This document shows positions 18,853 through 27,095 of a stretch of 49,059 nt of DNA, one piece after another. The DNA is taken from positions 1 through 49,059 of the forward strand of contig JAFXGV010000035.1 in the NCBI GenBank assembly GCA_017536765.1. Reading direction: 5' to 3'. Origin of the DNA: Bacteroidaceae bacterium. Its GTDB lineage: Bacteria > Bacteroidota > Bacteroidia > Bacteroidales > Bacteroidaceae. Below the pieces are notes generated by a model. It made no database searches. It saw only the letters and a list, made by a program, of their open reading frames with translations, and was not told the origin of the DNA. The position numbers and the translations under genes were made by a program. How positions within the stretch are numbered: the first letter of the stretch is position 1; the number at the start of each line of letters is the position of its first letter.

Positions 18853-20934
18853 ATGAAACGTACACTGCTACTCACTCTGCTGCTTGCCGTTACGCTTGCA
18901 GTCGGCGCACAAGAGAAGATAAAGGTTGCCTGCATCGGCAACAGTGTCACATATGGTTACGGGCACAGCAACCCTGCCGAGACATCATACCCCACACAGC
19001 TTGGCAAACTGCTGGGCGATGGTTACGAAGTGGGCAATTTTGGTAAATCGGGAGCTACCCTGCTGAACAAAGGACACCGCCCGTATATCAAGCAAACCGA
19101 ATATAAGGCGGCACTCGATTTTGCCCCCGACATTGCCATAATACATTTGGGCCTAAACGACACCGACCCTCGCAACTGGCCCAACTACCGCGACGAGTTC
19201 ATTCCCGACTATTTGTCACTCATAGACACGCTGCGCAACATAAACCCCGAAGTCAAAATATGGGTGTGCCGTATGACACCGATTTTCCACTGGCACAAAC
19301 GATTCAAGAGCGGCACACGCGACTGGTATGCACAAATCCAAAAAGCCATAGAGGATGTGGCCGAGCTTGCCGATATTGAACTCATCGACCTACAAGAGCA
19401 GCTATACAACCGCCCCGACCTTATGCCCGATGCCCTGCACCCCGACGAGCAGGGTGCCGGCATCATTGCAAAAAGGGTGTATTCGGCCATTACGGGAGAT
19501 TTCGGCGGCCTTTCGCTGCCCGCTATTTACAACGACAATATGGTTATTCAACGCGGGGTGCCGTTTGTTCTCAAAGGCACAGCCAATGCAGGCGAGAAGA
19601 TTACCGCACGCATAGGCAAGCAGAAGATTAAGACCAAAGCGGCAACAGATGGCAGTTGGCAGGCACGTTTCAAGCCAATGAGAGCCGATGGCAAGAGCCA
19701 CACTCTGACCATTGAGTGCGGCAAGGAGAAGATTGAGTATAAGAACATTGCCGTGGGCGAGGTGTGGCTCTGTTCGGGGCAATCGAATATGGCGTTTATG
19801 GTAAAAGAGAGCTCGCACGCTGCCGCAAGCCTCGAGGGTTGCGAGGAGAAAGAGGTGCGCCTCTACGATATGAAACCACGTGTAGTAACTGACAATATAG
19901 AGTGGCCTGCCGAGGAACTCGACAAACTTAACGAGCACGATTATTACCTGCCCGCCAAGTGGCAAAAGGCCGACAAAGAGAGTGTAAACGACTTCTCGGC
20001 CGTGGCATACCATTTCGGCGCAATGCTTGCCGACTCGCTTGGTGTGCCTGTGGGCCTTATATGCAACGCCGTGGGTGGCGCACCGGCCGAGGCGTTCATT
20101 GCGCGCAACACGCTCGAATGGCACCCCCGTCTGTTGGAGATTCTCTACAACTGGCGCAGCAACGATATGATACAGGAGTGGTGCCGCGGCCGTGCATCGC
20201 AGAACATAAAAAAAAGCAATAACCCCCTGCAACGCCACCCTTACGAACCCACATATCTGTATGAAACCGGTATAGCCCCCATTGCATCATACCCCATAAA
20301 GGGTGCAATATGGTATCAGGGAGAGTCCAATGCCCACAACGTGGAGCTGCACGAGGAGATATTCCCCACCCTTGTCGATTGTTGGCGTCAAACGTGGGAT
20401 AACCCCTCTATGCCCTTCTATTTTGTACAGCTGTCGAGCATAGAGCGCCCCACCTGGCCCCATTTCCGCGATTCGCAACGCCGCCTGGCAGGCAGCATAG
20501 AGAATTGCGCTCTTGCAGTGTCGAGCGACAAGGGCGACCGATGGAACGTGCACCCCACAGACAAGCAGCCTGTTGGCGAGAGGCTTGCAAGGCAGGCCCT
20601 GCACAACACATACGGGATGAAGCACGTAACACCCGCCGGCCCCACAATAGAGAAAGCAGAGAGAAAAGGCAACAGCCTTATACTCACCTTCTCCAATGCT
20701 GATGGGCTTACAAGCAGCGACGGCCTGCCCCTGCGCACATTTGAGATTGCAGGAGAGAGGGGGAGCTACCTGCCTGCCGAGAAGGTGGAGATTATGGGCA
20801 ACAAGGTGCGCATAAGGAACTGCGACATTAAAATACCCTACCGCGCCCGCTACGGCTGGCAACCCTACACCACCGCCAACCTTGTAAACAGCGAGGGGCT
20901 GCCGGCAAGCACATTCGAAATTTCCGTGGAATAA
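18853..20934 (+). CDS. Two-domain sialate O-acetylesterase (EstA/NanS-like)
   Basis: The 693-residue protein starts with a signal peptide ending near VGAQ. The first SGNH domain has CIGNS (Ser31), LGLND (Asn102) and DALH (Asp193, His196). The second, of the sialate O-acetylesterase type, has the CSGQSNM block (Ser311) and a catalytic histidine in the NVHPTDK block (His567). A beta-rich linker joins them. This matches Bacteroidetes esterases that remove O-acetyl groups from sialic acid and so open decorated sialoglycans to sialidases. Unlike the giant protein at the left edge, both SGNH domains keep catalytic residues. It is periplasmic or secreted and probably monocistronic. Confidence 0.92.
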   Translation: MKRTLLLTLLLAVTLAVGAQEKIKVACIGNSVTYGYGHSNPAETSYPTQLGKLLGDGYEVGNFGKSGATLLNKGHRPYIKQTEYKAALDFAPDIAIIHLGLNDTDPRNWPNYRDEFIPDYLSLIDTLRNINPEVKIWVCRMTPIFHWHKRFKSGTRDWYAQIQKAIEDVAELADIELIDLQEQLYNRPDLMPDALHPDEQGAGIIAKRVYSAITGDFGGLSLPAIYNDNMVIQRGVPFVLKGTANAGEKITARIGKQKIKTKAATDGSWQARFKPMRADGKSHTLTIECGKEKIEYKNIAVGEVWLCSGQSNMAFMVKESSHAAASLEGCEEKEVRLYDMKPRVVTDNIEWPAEELDKLNEHDYYLPAKWQKADKESVNDFSAVAYHFGAMLADSLGVPVGLICNAVGGAPAEAFIARNTLEWHPRLLEILYNWRSNDMIQEWCRGRASQNIKKSNNPLQRHPYEPTYLYETGIAPIASYPIKGAIWYQGESNAHNVELHEEIFPTLVDCWRQTWDNPSMPFYFVQLSSIERPTWPHFRDSQRRLAGSIENCALAVSSDKGDRWNVHPTDKQPVGERLARQALHNTYGMKHVTPAGPTIEKAERKGNSLILTFSNADGLTSSDGLPLRTFEIAGERGSYLPAEKVEIMGNKVRIRNCDIKIPYRARYGWQPYTTANLVNSEGLPASTFEISVE

Positions 20935-20955
20935 AACAATTGCTATTCACAACAA

Positions 20956-20993
20956 AAAAATAAGGGTTGCACCGCAGTGCAACCCTTATTTTT
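20956..20993. terminator. Bidirectional terminator
   Basis: The stem AAATAAGGGTTGCAC with loop CGCA sits between the convergent esterase and kbl genes, with A-runs and T-runs on both flanks. Confidence 0.9.
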
Positions 20994-21008
20994 GTATATG
21001 AGTGCGTT

Positions 21009-22199
21009 TTACTTTATCACGCCAAGCTCCTTACCCACCTTGATGAAGGCTGCAATGGCCTTATCCAAGTGCTCGGGCTCGTGAGCGGCCGACAGCTGAA
21101 CACGAATGCGTGCCTGGCCTTTGGGAACCACGGGATAGTAGAAACCGGTTACGAAGATACCCTCCTCGGCCATCTTCTGTGCAAACACCTGCGACAGAGG
21201 AGCGTCGTAGAGCATTACGGCGCAGATTGCCGACTGTGTGGGCTTGATATCGAAGCCTGCGGCAAGCATCTTGTCGCGGAAATAGTTTACATTGTTCTGC
21301 AACTTGGTGTGCAATGCATCGCTCTCGGCAAGCATCTTGAACATCTCGATAGATGCACCAACCACCGAAGGGGGCAATGAGTTGGAGAAGAGATAGGGGC
21401 GCGAACGCTGGCGCAACATATCTATAATCTCCTTGCGACCTGTGGTGAAACCACCTACTGCACCGCCAAAAGCCTTCCCAAGTGTGCCGGTGAAGATGTC
21501 TATGCGGCCATAGCAATCGAACTGCTCGGCCACGCCGTGGCCTGTAGCACCCACAACGCCTGCCGAGTGGCTCTCATCTACCATAACAAGGGCATCGTAT
21601 TTCTCAGCCAAGTCGCAAATTTTATCCATAGGTGCCACGTTTCCGTCCATAGAGAAAACGCCATCGGTTACTATGATGCGGTAACGCTGCGCCTGTGCCT
21701 CTTGCAAGCAACGCTCAAGGTCGGCCATATCGGCATTGGCATAGCGGTAGCGCTGTGCCTTGCACAAACGCACGCCGTCGATGATTGATGCGTGGTTCAG
21801 CGAGTCGGATATAATGGCATCCTCGGCTGTAAAGAGGGGCTCGAAAAGACCGCCATTGGCATCGAAACAGGCTGCATAGAGGATGGTATCCTCGGTTTTG
21901 AAATAATCCGACACTGCCTTTTCGAGCTGCTTATGGTAGTCCTGTGTTCCGCAAATGAAACGTACCGATGACATACCAAAGCCACGCTCCTCCATTGCCT
22001 CCTCGGCAGCCTTTATGAGGCGGGGGTTGTTTGAAAGGCCCAAATAGTTGTTGGCACAGAAGTTCAATGCCTTTGAACCATCTTCGAGAGTAATCTCGGC
22101 AAACTGCTGCGAAGCTATATTGCGCTCTCTTTTGTACAAGCCGGCTGCATCTATTGCGGCCAACTCATCTTTTAGGTGTTGTTGAAATTTACCGTACAT
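21009..22199 (-). CDS. kbl: 2-amino-3-ketobutyrate CoA ligase (glycine C-acetyltransferase)
   Basis: The 396-residue protein is an alpha-oxoamine synthase of PLP fold type I, at full family length. It has the HASIIDG and VDESHSAGVVG motifs and the PLP-binding lysine in GTLGKAFGG (Lys242). It converts 2-amino-3-ketobutyrate and CoA to glycine and acetyl-CoA, the second step of threonine catabolism. The gene for the first step is divergently oriented next to it, which strengthens this call over the related AONS or HemA enzymes. Confidence 0.95.
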   Translation of the reverse strand: MYGKFQQHLKDELAAIDAAGLYKRERNIASQQFAEITLEDGSKALNFCANNYLGLSNNPRLIKAAEEAMEERGFGMSSVRFICGTQDYHKQLEKAVSDYFKTEDTILYAACFDANGGLFEPLFTAEDAIISDSLNHASIIDGVRLCKAQRYRYANADMADLERCLQEAQAQRYRIIVTDGVFSMDGNVAPMDKICDLAEKYDALVMVDESHSAGVVGATGHGVAEQFDCYGRIDIFTGTLGKAFGGAVGGFTTGRKEIIDMLRQRSRPYLFSNSLPPSVVGASIEMFKMLAESDALHTKLQNNVNYFRDKMLAAGFDIKPTQSAICAVMLYDAPLSQVFAQKMAEEGIFVTGFYYPVVPKGQARIRVQLSAAHEPEHLDKAIAAFIKVGKELGVIK

Positions 22200-22526
22200 T
22201 TTTTATCTTTTTTATAATTTCACTATTCGTTTTTCGAACACGCAAATGTACCTCTTTTTATTATAAAATTCACAAATTTCACAAATAAATATCAGCGATT
22301 GTAATATATCTAAAAATGGTATATCGCGGACAGGGAACGTACAAGCGCTTTTTTACATATATTTGGAATAAAATTTCACAATCTTTTCAACTATGAAAAT
22401 AATAGTGAAACACAGAGCGTTTTTTAACTAAAAAAAGCAAATAAAGAGGGGTATAAAAGAAATTTTAGATGTATATTCGCAGTGGTTTACCATTATGCAA
22501 ACAGATAAAGCTAATATAGTATAATT
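22200..22526. promoter_or_regulatory. Divergent control region of the threonine-degradation genes
   Basis: This AT-rich spacer carries a kbl -7 box (TACATTTG on the minus strand, 22243-22250, with TTTG 22 bases upstream) and a threonine dehydrogenase -7 box (TATATTCG, 22472-22479). I see no other gene or clear operator. Confidence 0.55.
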
Positions 22527-23483
22527 ATGAAAAATGTTCTTGTTATCGGTTCCACAGGACAGATAGGTTCCGAGCTTACGATGACACTGCGCAAGCAGAT
22601 TCCCAATGGCAACATTGTTGCCGGTTACATACCCGGTGCCGAGCCCAAAGGTGCGCTTTTGGAGAGCGGCCCTGCAGCCATTGCCAATGTGTGCGATGCC
22701 AAGCAGCTTGCCGAGGTTGTGGAGAAATATGAGATTGACACCATATATAACCTTGCAGCCCTGCTGTCGGCAGTAGCCGAGTCGAAGCCCTTGCTTGCGT
22801 GGGATATTCAGATGAACGGCCTTATAAACATATTGGAGATTGCCCGCGAAAAGAAATGTGCGGTATTCACACCCAGCTCCATTGGTTCGTTCGGCCCCAA
22901 CACACCGCGCGACAACACACCACAGGACACCATACAGCGCCCCAAGACAATGTATGGCGTAACCAAAGTGGCTACCGAGCTTTTGAGCGACTACTACTTT
23001 ACAAAATATGGCGTTGATACCCGTGCGGTGCGTTTCCCCGGCCTCATTTCCAACGTGACACTCCCGGGCGGCGGCACCACCGATTATGCCGTGGAGATTT
23101 ACTATGCAGCTGTTAAGGGTGAGGATTTTGCCTGCCCCATTCAGGCCGGCACATTTATGGATATGATGTATATGCCCGATGCTCTAAAAGCAGCCATCGA
23201 CATTATGAACGCCGACCCTACGCGCCTCATTCACCGCAATGCGTTCAACGTGGCATCAATGAGTTTCGACCCCGAAATCATAAAGGCCGCCATTCAAAAG
23301 TATATCCCCGACTTCAAGATGCACTATGAGTTCGACCCCGTGCGTCAAGCCATTGCCGACTCCTGGCCCAACAAGATGGACGACTCTTGCGCACGCAACG
23401 AGTGGGATTGGAAGCCATCGTATGACCTCGATTCTATGACCGTGGATATGATAAACACACTGCGCCAACGCTTTGGCAAGTAA
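22527..23483 (+). CDS. tdh: L-threonine 3-dehydrogenase, short-chain (SDR) type
   Basis: The 318-residue protein is an extended SDR with the NAD-binding motif GSTGQIG and the catalytic Tyr143/Lys147 (YGVTK), preceded by TPSSIGSFG. The sequence matches the epimerase-like threonine dehydrogenases of Bacteroidetes, not the zinc-dependent Tdh of E. coli. It oxidises L-threonine to 2-amino-3-ketobutyrate, the substrate of the divergently encoded Kbl. The pairing makes the function much more secure than the fold alone would. Confidence 0.92.
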   Translation: MKNVLVIGSTGQIGSELTMTLRKQIPNGNIVAGYIPGAEPKGALLESGPAAIANVCDAKQLAEVVEKYEIDTIYNLAALLSAVAESKPLLAWDIQMNGLINILEIAREKKCAVFTPSSIGSFGPNTPRDNTPQDTIQRPKTMYGVTKVATELLSDYYFTKYGVDTRAVRFPGLISNVTLPGGGTTDYAVEIYYAAVKGEDFACPIQAGTFMDMMYMPDALKAAIDIMNADPTRLIHRNAFNVASMSFDPEIIKAAIQKYIPDFKMHYEFDPVRQAIADSWPNKMDDSCARNEWDWKPSYDLDSMTVDMINTLRQRFGK

Positions 23484-23500
23484 CTGCGCACAATAGATAA

Positions 23501-23538
23501 AAAAAGATTGGCGATGCAGCTGCATCGCCAATCTTTTT
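23501..23538. terminator. Bidirectional terminator (perfect palindrome)
   Basis: A 38-base perfect palindrome, AAAAAGATTGGCGATGCAG plus its complement, separates the convergent threonine dehydrogenase and nadA genes. Confidence 0.9.
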
Positions 23539-23553
23539 TATGTATACCTTATA

Positions 23554-24543
23554 TTATTTCAAATTCTTCGATAGCTCGAGCATACGCTCTATGGGGCGCA
23601 AGGCATCGGTACGCATAGCCTCATCGAGCTCCACGAAGGGCCACTCATACTTAAGACAGTTGTATAGCTTGGGCAGAGTGTTCAGGCGCATATAATTGCA
23701 CTCGTTGCAGGCGCAAGGGCCGGAGGTGGGAGGCACGGGGATAAACGTTTTTTGCGGGCAGCATTTAACCATTTCGTGCAGAATACCGCTTTCGGTGGCC
23801 ACAATAAACTCCTGCGCATCGCTCTCCTGTGCATATTTCAGGATATTGGCAGTGGAGCCAATGTAGTCGGCCAGTGCAAGCACACCGCTCTTGCACTCGG
23901 GGTGCGCAAGTACTTTGGCATCGGGGTGCGTGGCTTTGAGCTCCACAATCTTTTCAATGGAGAATTGTTCGTGCACGTGGCAACCACCGTTCCACAGCTT
24001 CATACTGCGGCCTGTTACAGCATTCAAGTAGCCACCGAGGTTCTTGTCGGGGGCAAACAGAATTTTTTCATCCTTGTCGAAGGAATCGACCACCGCACGG
24101 GCGTTAGAAGATGTCACCACAATGTCGGTGAGCGCCTTGACCGCAGCCGATGTGTTTACGTATGCCACCACCTTGTAGTCGGGGTGCTCGCGTTTGAAGG
24201 CGGCAAGTTCCTCGGCAGGGCAGCTGTCGGCAAGTGAGCAACCGGCATTAAGGTCGGGCAGGAGCACCAATTTATGGGGGCAGAGGATTTTATTGGTTTC
24301 GGCCATAAAGTGCACACCGCACATAACAATGATGTCGGCCTCGGTCTTTTCGGCCTGCTGTGCAAGGGCAAGGCTGTCGCCCACAAAATCGGCTACGTCC
24401 TGTATTTCGCCCTCGGTGTAGTAATGGGCCAGAATAACCGCATTCTTCTCTTTGCACAATTTGCGTATCTCGGCTTTGAGGTCAATGCCTGCGGGAACAG
24501 CCTCATCGACAAAGCCTTTATCTTTCCATTCCTGTTTTATCAT
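23554..24543 (-). CDS. nadA: Quinolinate synthase A
   Basis: The product condenses iminoaspartate with dihydroxyacetone phosphate to quinolinate in NAD biosynthesis, using a [4Fe-4S] cluster. It has the three cysteine regions MCGVHFM, GGCHVHE and CACNECNYM, and the AHYYTEGEIQDVADFVGDS block. The open frame extends to 24600, but I place the start at ATG 24543 (MIKQEW, 329 residues): the extra N-terminal residues are encoded by a repeat-like sequence (24570-24599) and do not resemble NadA. A -7 box TACCTTTG lies at 24651-24658 on the minus strand. nadB and nadC are not nearby. Confidence 0.95.
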   Translation of the reverse strand: MIKQEWKDKGFVDEAVPAGIDLKAEIRKLCKEKNAVILAHYYTEGEIQDVADFVGDSLALAQQAEKTEADIIVMCGVHFMAETNKILCPHKLVLLPDLNAGCSLADSCPAEELAAFKREHPDYKVVAYVNTSAAVKALTDIVVTSSNARAVVDSFDKDEKILFAPDKNLGGYLNAVTGRSMKLWNGGCHVHEQFSIEKIVELKATHPDAKVLAHPECKSGVLALADYIGSTANILKYAQESDAQEFIVATESGILHEMVKCCPQKTFIPVPPTSGPCACNECNYMRLNTLPKLYNCLKYEWPFVELDEAMRTDALRPIERMLELSKNLK

Positions 24544-24569
24544 ATTGCAAATATTTCTATCCCCTATTT

Positions 24570-24599
24570 GAGATTCCCAACCCAAAGTTCGGAATGACA
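24570..24599 (-). repeat. Half-copy of an interspersed repeat in the nadA leader
   Basis: The minus strand reads TGTCATTCCGAAC...GGGAATCTC, the same framework as the arms of the inverted repeat at 16503-16589. Only one arm is present here. Confidence 0.5.
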
Positions 24600-24650
24600 A
24601 ATAGACTTATATGTTACCTGTTTTTTTCCAAAGGTGCAACCTATTTTTGG

Positions 24651-24658
24651 CAAAGGTA
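24651..24658 (-). promoter_or_regulatory. Putative -7 box of nadA
   Basis: The minus strand reads TACCTTTG, an exact TAnnTTTG match about 107 bases before the chosen nadA start. Confidence 0.5.
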
Positions 24659-24701
24659 ATATTTTTCATCTATAAAATACTCTAACACCTCTTAAACTTA
24701 A

Positions 24702-25259
24702 TCAAAAGTTCATTGAAAAATAGAATGCGGGAGTTCCATCGGGTGTAAAGGCAGGGCCCACAACCAAATTATGTTCACGGGCAAAGGGGCGGGTATAAAT
24801 ATATGCGCTGCCCACACCAATTGCCGCACCTGCGAGAACATCCCAAAAATCGTGCCGCTTGGCATATATACGCCCCCACGCCACATAGGCCCCAACGGCA
24901 TAGGCAGGTGCACCCCACTCCCAGCCATAACGGCGTTGCAGATAGGCGGCACCGGCAAAGGCTGCTGCCGTGTGGTTGGAGGGGAAGGATTTATTGTCGC
25001 TGCCATCGGGGCGTTTCTTATGAACGGTATATTTTAATAGATACGATGCAGCGACTGCCGTAGCACCGCTGCCGGCAAGCTGCCAAAAACCTTTGGTATC
25101 ACCTTGGAACAGCGACACGCCCGCACCTACAGCACCCGGGAGAAACATCAACACATCGGTGGAGGTTTCCACGGCACTGCGACTCTGCGCGTGGGCAGGT
25201 GCGAGCAATGCAAAGACAAGCACTATCGACAATACTATTCTATTCATATCTCTATTCAA
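24702..25259 (-). CDS. PAP2-type phosphatase, membrane or exported
   Basis: The 185-residue protein has the three PAP2 phosphatase motifs: KYTVHKKRP, PSNHTA (usually PSGH) and GRIYAKRHDFWDV, with the catalytic histidines present. Hydrophobic segments and an N-terminal signal-like stretch point to the envelope, where it may dephosphorylate lipid phosphates such as undecaprenyl pyrophosphate or phosphatidylglycerol phosphate; the substrate is not determinable. The start overlaps the Nudix gene by 8 bases, but a second Met at 25247 would avoid overlap. It ends the minus-strand aldo-keto reductase/Nudix/PAP2 operon. Confidence 0.88.
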   Translation of the reverse strand: MNRDMNRIVLSIVLVFALLAPAHAQSRSAVETSTDVLMFLPGAVGAGVSLFQGDTKGFWQLAGSGATAVAASYLLKYTVHKKRPDGSDNKSFPSNHTAAAFAGAAYLQRRYGWEWGAPAYAVGAYVAWGRIYAKRHDFWDVLAGAAIGVGSAYIYTRPFAREHNLVVGPAFTPDGTPAFYFSMNF

Positions 25260-25878
25260 AAACCGGGCCGTCGGCAGGGTTATTATATACTCTCAGACAT
25301 AATTCAAGTTCCTCTCGCGTGCATTTTTCTTCGGCAAGCGGGGGTAGTTCATCTATGGAGAAATAGCCGCTGGCCGTAGTTTCGTTGTTAGGTTCAAATG
25401 CCCCGCCTTTAACCTCGCACAAGAAGAACACCTTGCACACGTTATAGGGGAACGGTGGCTTGTGATGGCGATTGCGTTCGAGCAGTGCCAGCACGCGCTG
25501 TGGCTCCACCACAAGGCCCGACTCCTCGCGCACCTCCTTCACCACATTTGTGGCAGCGGTTTGGTTTGCATCTACCCAACCACCTGGCAGGCTCCACGCA
25601 CCGTTCGATTCTTGCACAAGCAAGAACCTGCCGTTCTCTATTATCACTCCACGCGAATCCATTTTGGGAGTTTGGAAACCCACCTCGTTGCAAAACAATG
25701 CTTTTACTTTTTCGAGCGACAAGCCACTCTTTGCACTCATAATCTCGGCCGAAATTTCACGCACACGCTCAAAGCGCTCGCGGTCGAACTTATCCTTGCA
25801 GTATGCAAGTGCCGATTGCGCTATGAATTGCAGTTCTTTGGCCCACGAGAGCCACTGTTCCTCACTTTTATCAACCAT
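25252..25878 (-). CDS. Nudix hydrolase with N-terminal Nudix_N-like domain
   Basis: The 208-residue protein has a helical N-terminal region (about 1-65) typical of the Nudix_N family, then a Nudix fold. The Nudix box reads G-W-V-D-A-N-Q...V-V-K-E-V-R-E-E-S-G-L: the first Glu is Gln and the Arg before Glu is Lys, while the metal-binding E-E pair is intact. It probably hydrolyses a nucleoside diphosphate linked to another group. It starts 12 bases after the aldo-keto reductase stop, within the same operon. Confidence 0.87.
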   Translation of the reverse strand: MVDKSEEQWLSWAKELQFIAQSALAYCKDKFDRERFERVREISAEIMSAKSGLSLEKVKALFCNEVGFQTPKMDSRGVIIENGRFLLVQESNGAWSLPGGWVDANQTAATNVVKEVREESGLVVEPQRVLALLERNRHHKPPFPYNVCKVFFLCEVKGGAFEPNNETTASGYFSIDELPPLAEEKCTREELELCLRVYNNPADGPVFE

Positions 25879-25890
25879 ATAGAATAATAT

Positions 25891-26895
25891 TTAGAACACT
25901 TTATTTCCATACAATGGCATATCGGCAAGCCCATCGGGGAATACACTCAGGCTATAAATGCTTTGCGATAGTTGCTCCACGCTGCGTGCCCCCACGAGAA
26001 CAGATGTTACGCCCTTTTGGGAAAGTACCCAAGCAAGCGACATTGCCGCAAGCGGCTCGCCACGTTTTTCGGCTATTGCACTCAATTCTTTGAGATAGGC
26101 GAGCAACTCGGGGGTTAATTTATCGGGCGTGAGCGAACCGTTTTTTGCCATTCTTGACTCCTGCGGTATTCCATTGAGGTAACGAGGGGTGAGCAGCCCC
26201 TGCGCCAATGCCGAAAAGGAGATGAAACCAATGCCGTTCTCGGCACAATAGTCGCAAATGCCTTCCTCGGCCACAGCCCTGTCGAGCAGATTCAAACGCC
26301 CCTGATATATCAACGGCGGAACATCGCGTGAGCGCAAATAGTCGTTAGCATATTTAAGTGCGTGAAGCGGCCAACGCGAAATACCTATGTAGAGGGCTTT
26401 ACCGGCACGCACAATATCTACAAGCGCTTGCAAAGTTTCGTCAAGCGGTGTTACGGGATCGTAGCGATGAGTGTAGAACAAATCTACATAATCGAGCCCC
26501 ATTCGTTGCAGACTTTGGTCGATACCGGCCATAATGTGTTTACGAGAGCCCCAACTACCATAAGGCCCCTGCCACATATCGTACCCCGCCTTTGTGGCTA
26601 TGAACAATTCGTCGCGATACGACGAAAAATCCTGTTTTAAGATTTGGCCCAACACCCTTTCGGCACAGCCCGGGGGAGGGCCGTAATTATCGGCAAGGTC
26701 GAAATGGGTGATTCCGTTATCGAAAGCGTATCTTAATATTTTACGGCAATCATCAATAGGAGTATCAGCCCCAAAATTTTGCCATAGTCCAAGGCTTATT
26801 GCGGGTAAAAGCACGCCACTGTTACCACAACGCCTGTACAGAGCGCTGTTCTGCGAATATCTATCTTCAGAGGCCGAATATTCGTGCATAGGCAA
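25891..26895 (-). CDS. Aldo/keto reductase (YghZ/Gpr-like)
   Basis: The 334-residue protein is an NADPH-dependent aldo/keto reductase. The catalytic tetrad is visible in HFDLADNYGPP (Asp, Tyr), FIATKAGYDMW (Lys) and DLFYTHRYD (His). The sequence resembles E. coli YghZ, which reduces L-glyceraldehyde 3-phosphate and methylglyoxal-type aldehydes; the physiological substrate here is unknown. A second Met three codons in is an alternative start. It heads a three-gene operon with the Nudix and PAP2 genes. Confidence 0.9.
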   Translation of the reverse strand: MPMHEYSASEDRYSQNSALYRRCGNSGVLLPAISLGLWQNFGADTPIDDCRKILRYAFDNGITHFDLADNYGPPPGCAERVLGQILKQDFSSYRDELFIATKAGYDMWQGPYGSWGSRKHIMAGIDQSLQRMGLDYVDLFYTHRYDPVTPLDETLQALVDIVRAGKALYIGISRWPLHALKYANDYLRSRDVPPLIYQGRLNLLDRAVAEEGICDYCAENGIGFISFSALAQGLLTPRYLNGIPQESRMAKNGSLTPDKLTPELLAYLKELSAIAEKRGEPLAAMSLAWVLSQKGVTSVLVGARSVEQLSQSIYSLSVFPDGLADMPLYGNKVF

Positions 26896-26930
26896 ACTAT
26901 TTAAGAAGAGTTATTACGGACAAATTTATA

Positions 26931-26954
26931 TCTCATCAAAGATAGAGAGTTTAT
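26931..26954 (-). promoter_or_regulatory. Two overlapping candidate -7 boxes of the aldo/keto reductase operon
   Basis: On the minus strand TAAATTTG (26931-26938) and TATCTTTG (26947-26954) both match TAnnTTTG. Which is used cannot be decided from sequence. Confidence 0.45.
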
Positions 26955-27039
26955 TTTATTTATCCCTTAATTTTCGGGATTTTAGATATAAATTAGTGTT
27001 AAAAAAGTTTTATTTGGTAAAATATCGGGCAGCAATGAT

Positions 27040-27047
27040 TATGTTTG
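27040..27047 (+). promoter_or_regulatory. Putative -7 box of the transglutaminase lipoprotein
   Basis: TATGTTTG, 48 bases before the start codon, with a TTTG at 27013-27016; the spacer of 23 bases is slightly long. Confidence 0.5.
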
Positions 27048-27095
27048 TAGATAATATTTTTCACAATAGAGAATAATTTCAAAACTACAATTTAT

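Noticed and set aside
22200-22526. Possible riboswitch between kbl and the threonine dehydrogenase gene
   Set aside because: The AT-rich spacer shows promoters but no conserved aptamer core or strong hairpins.
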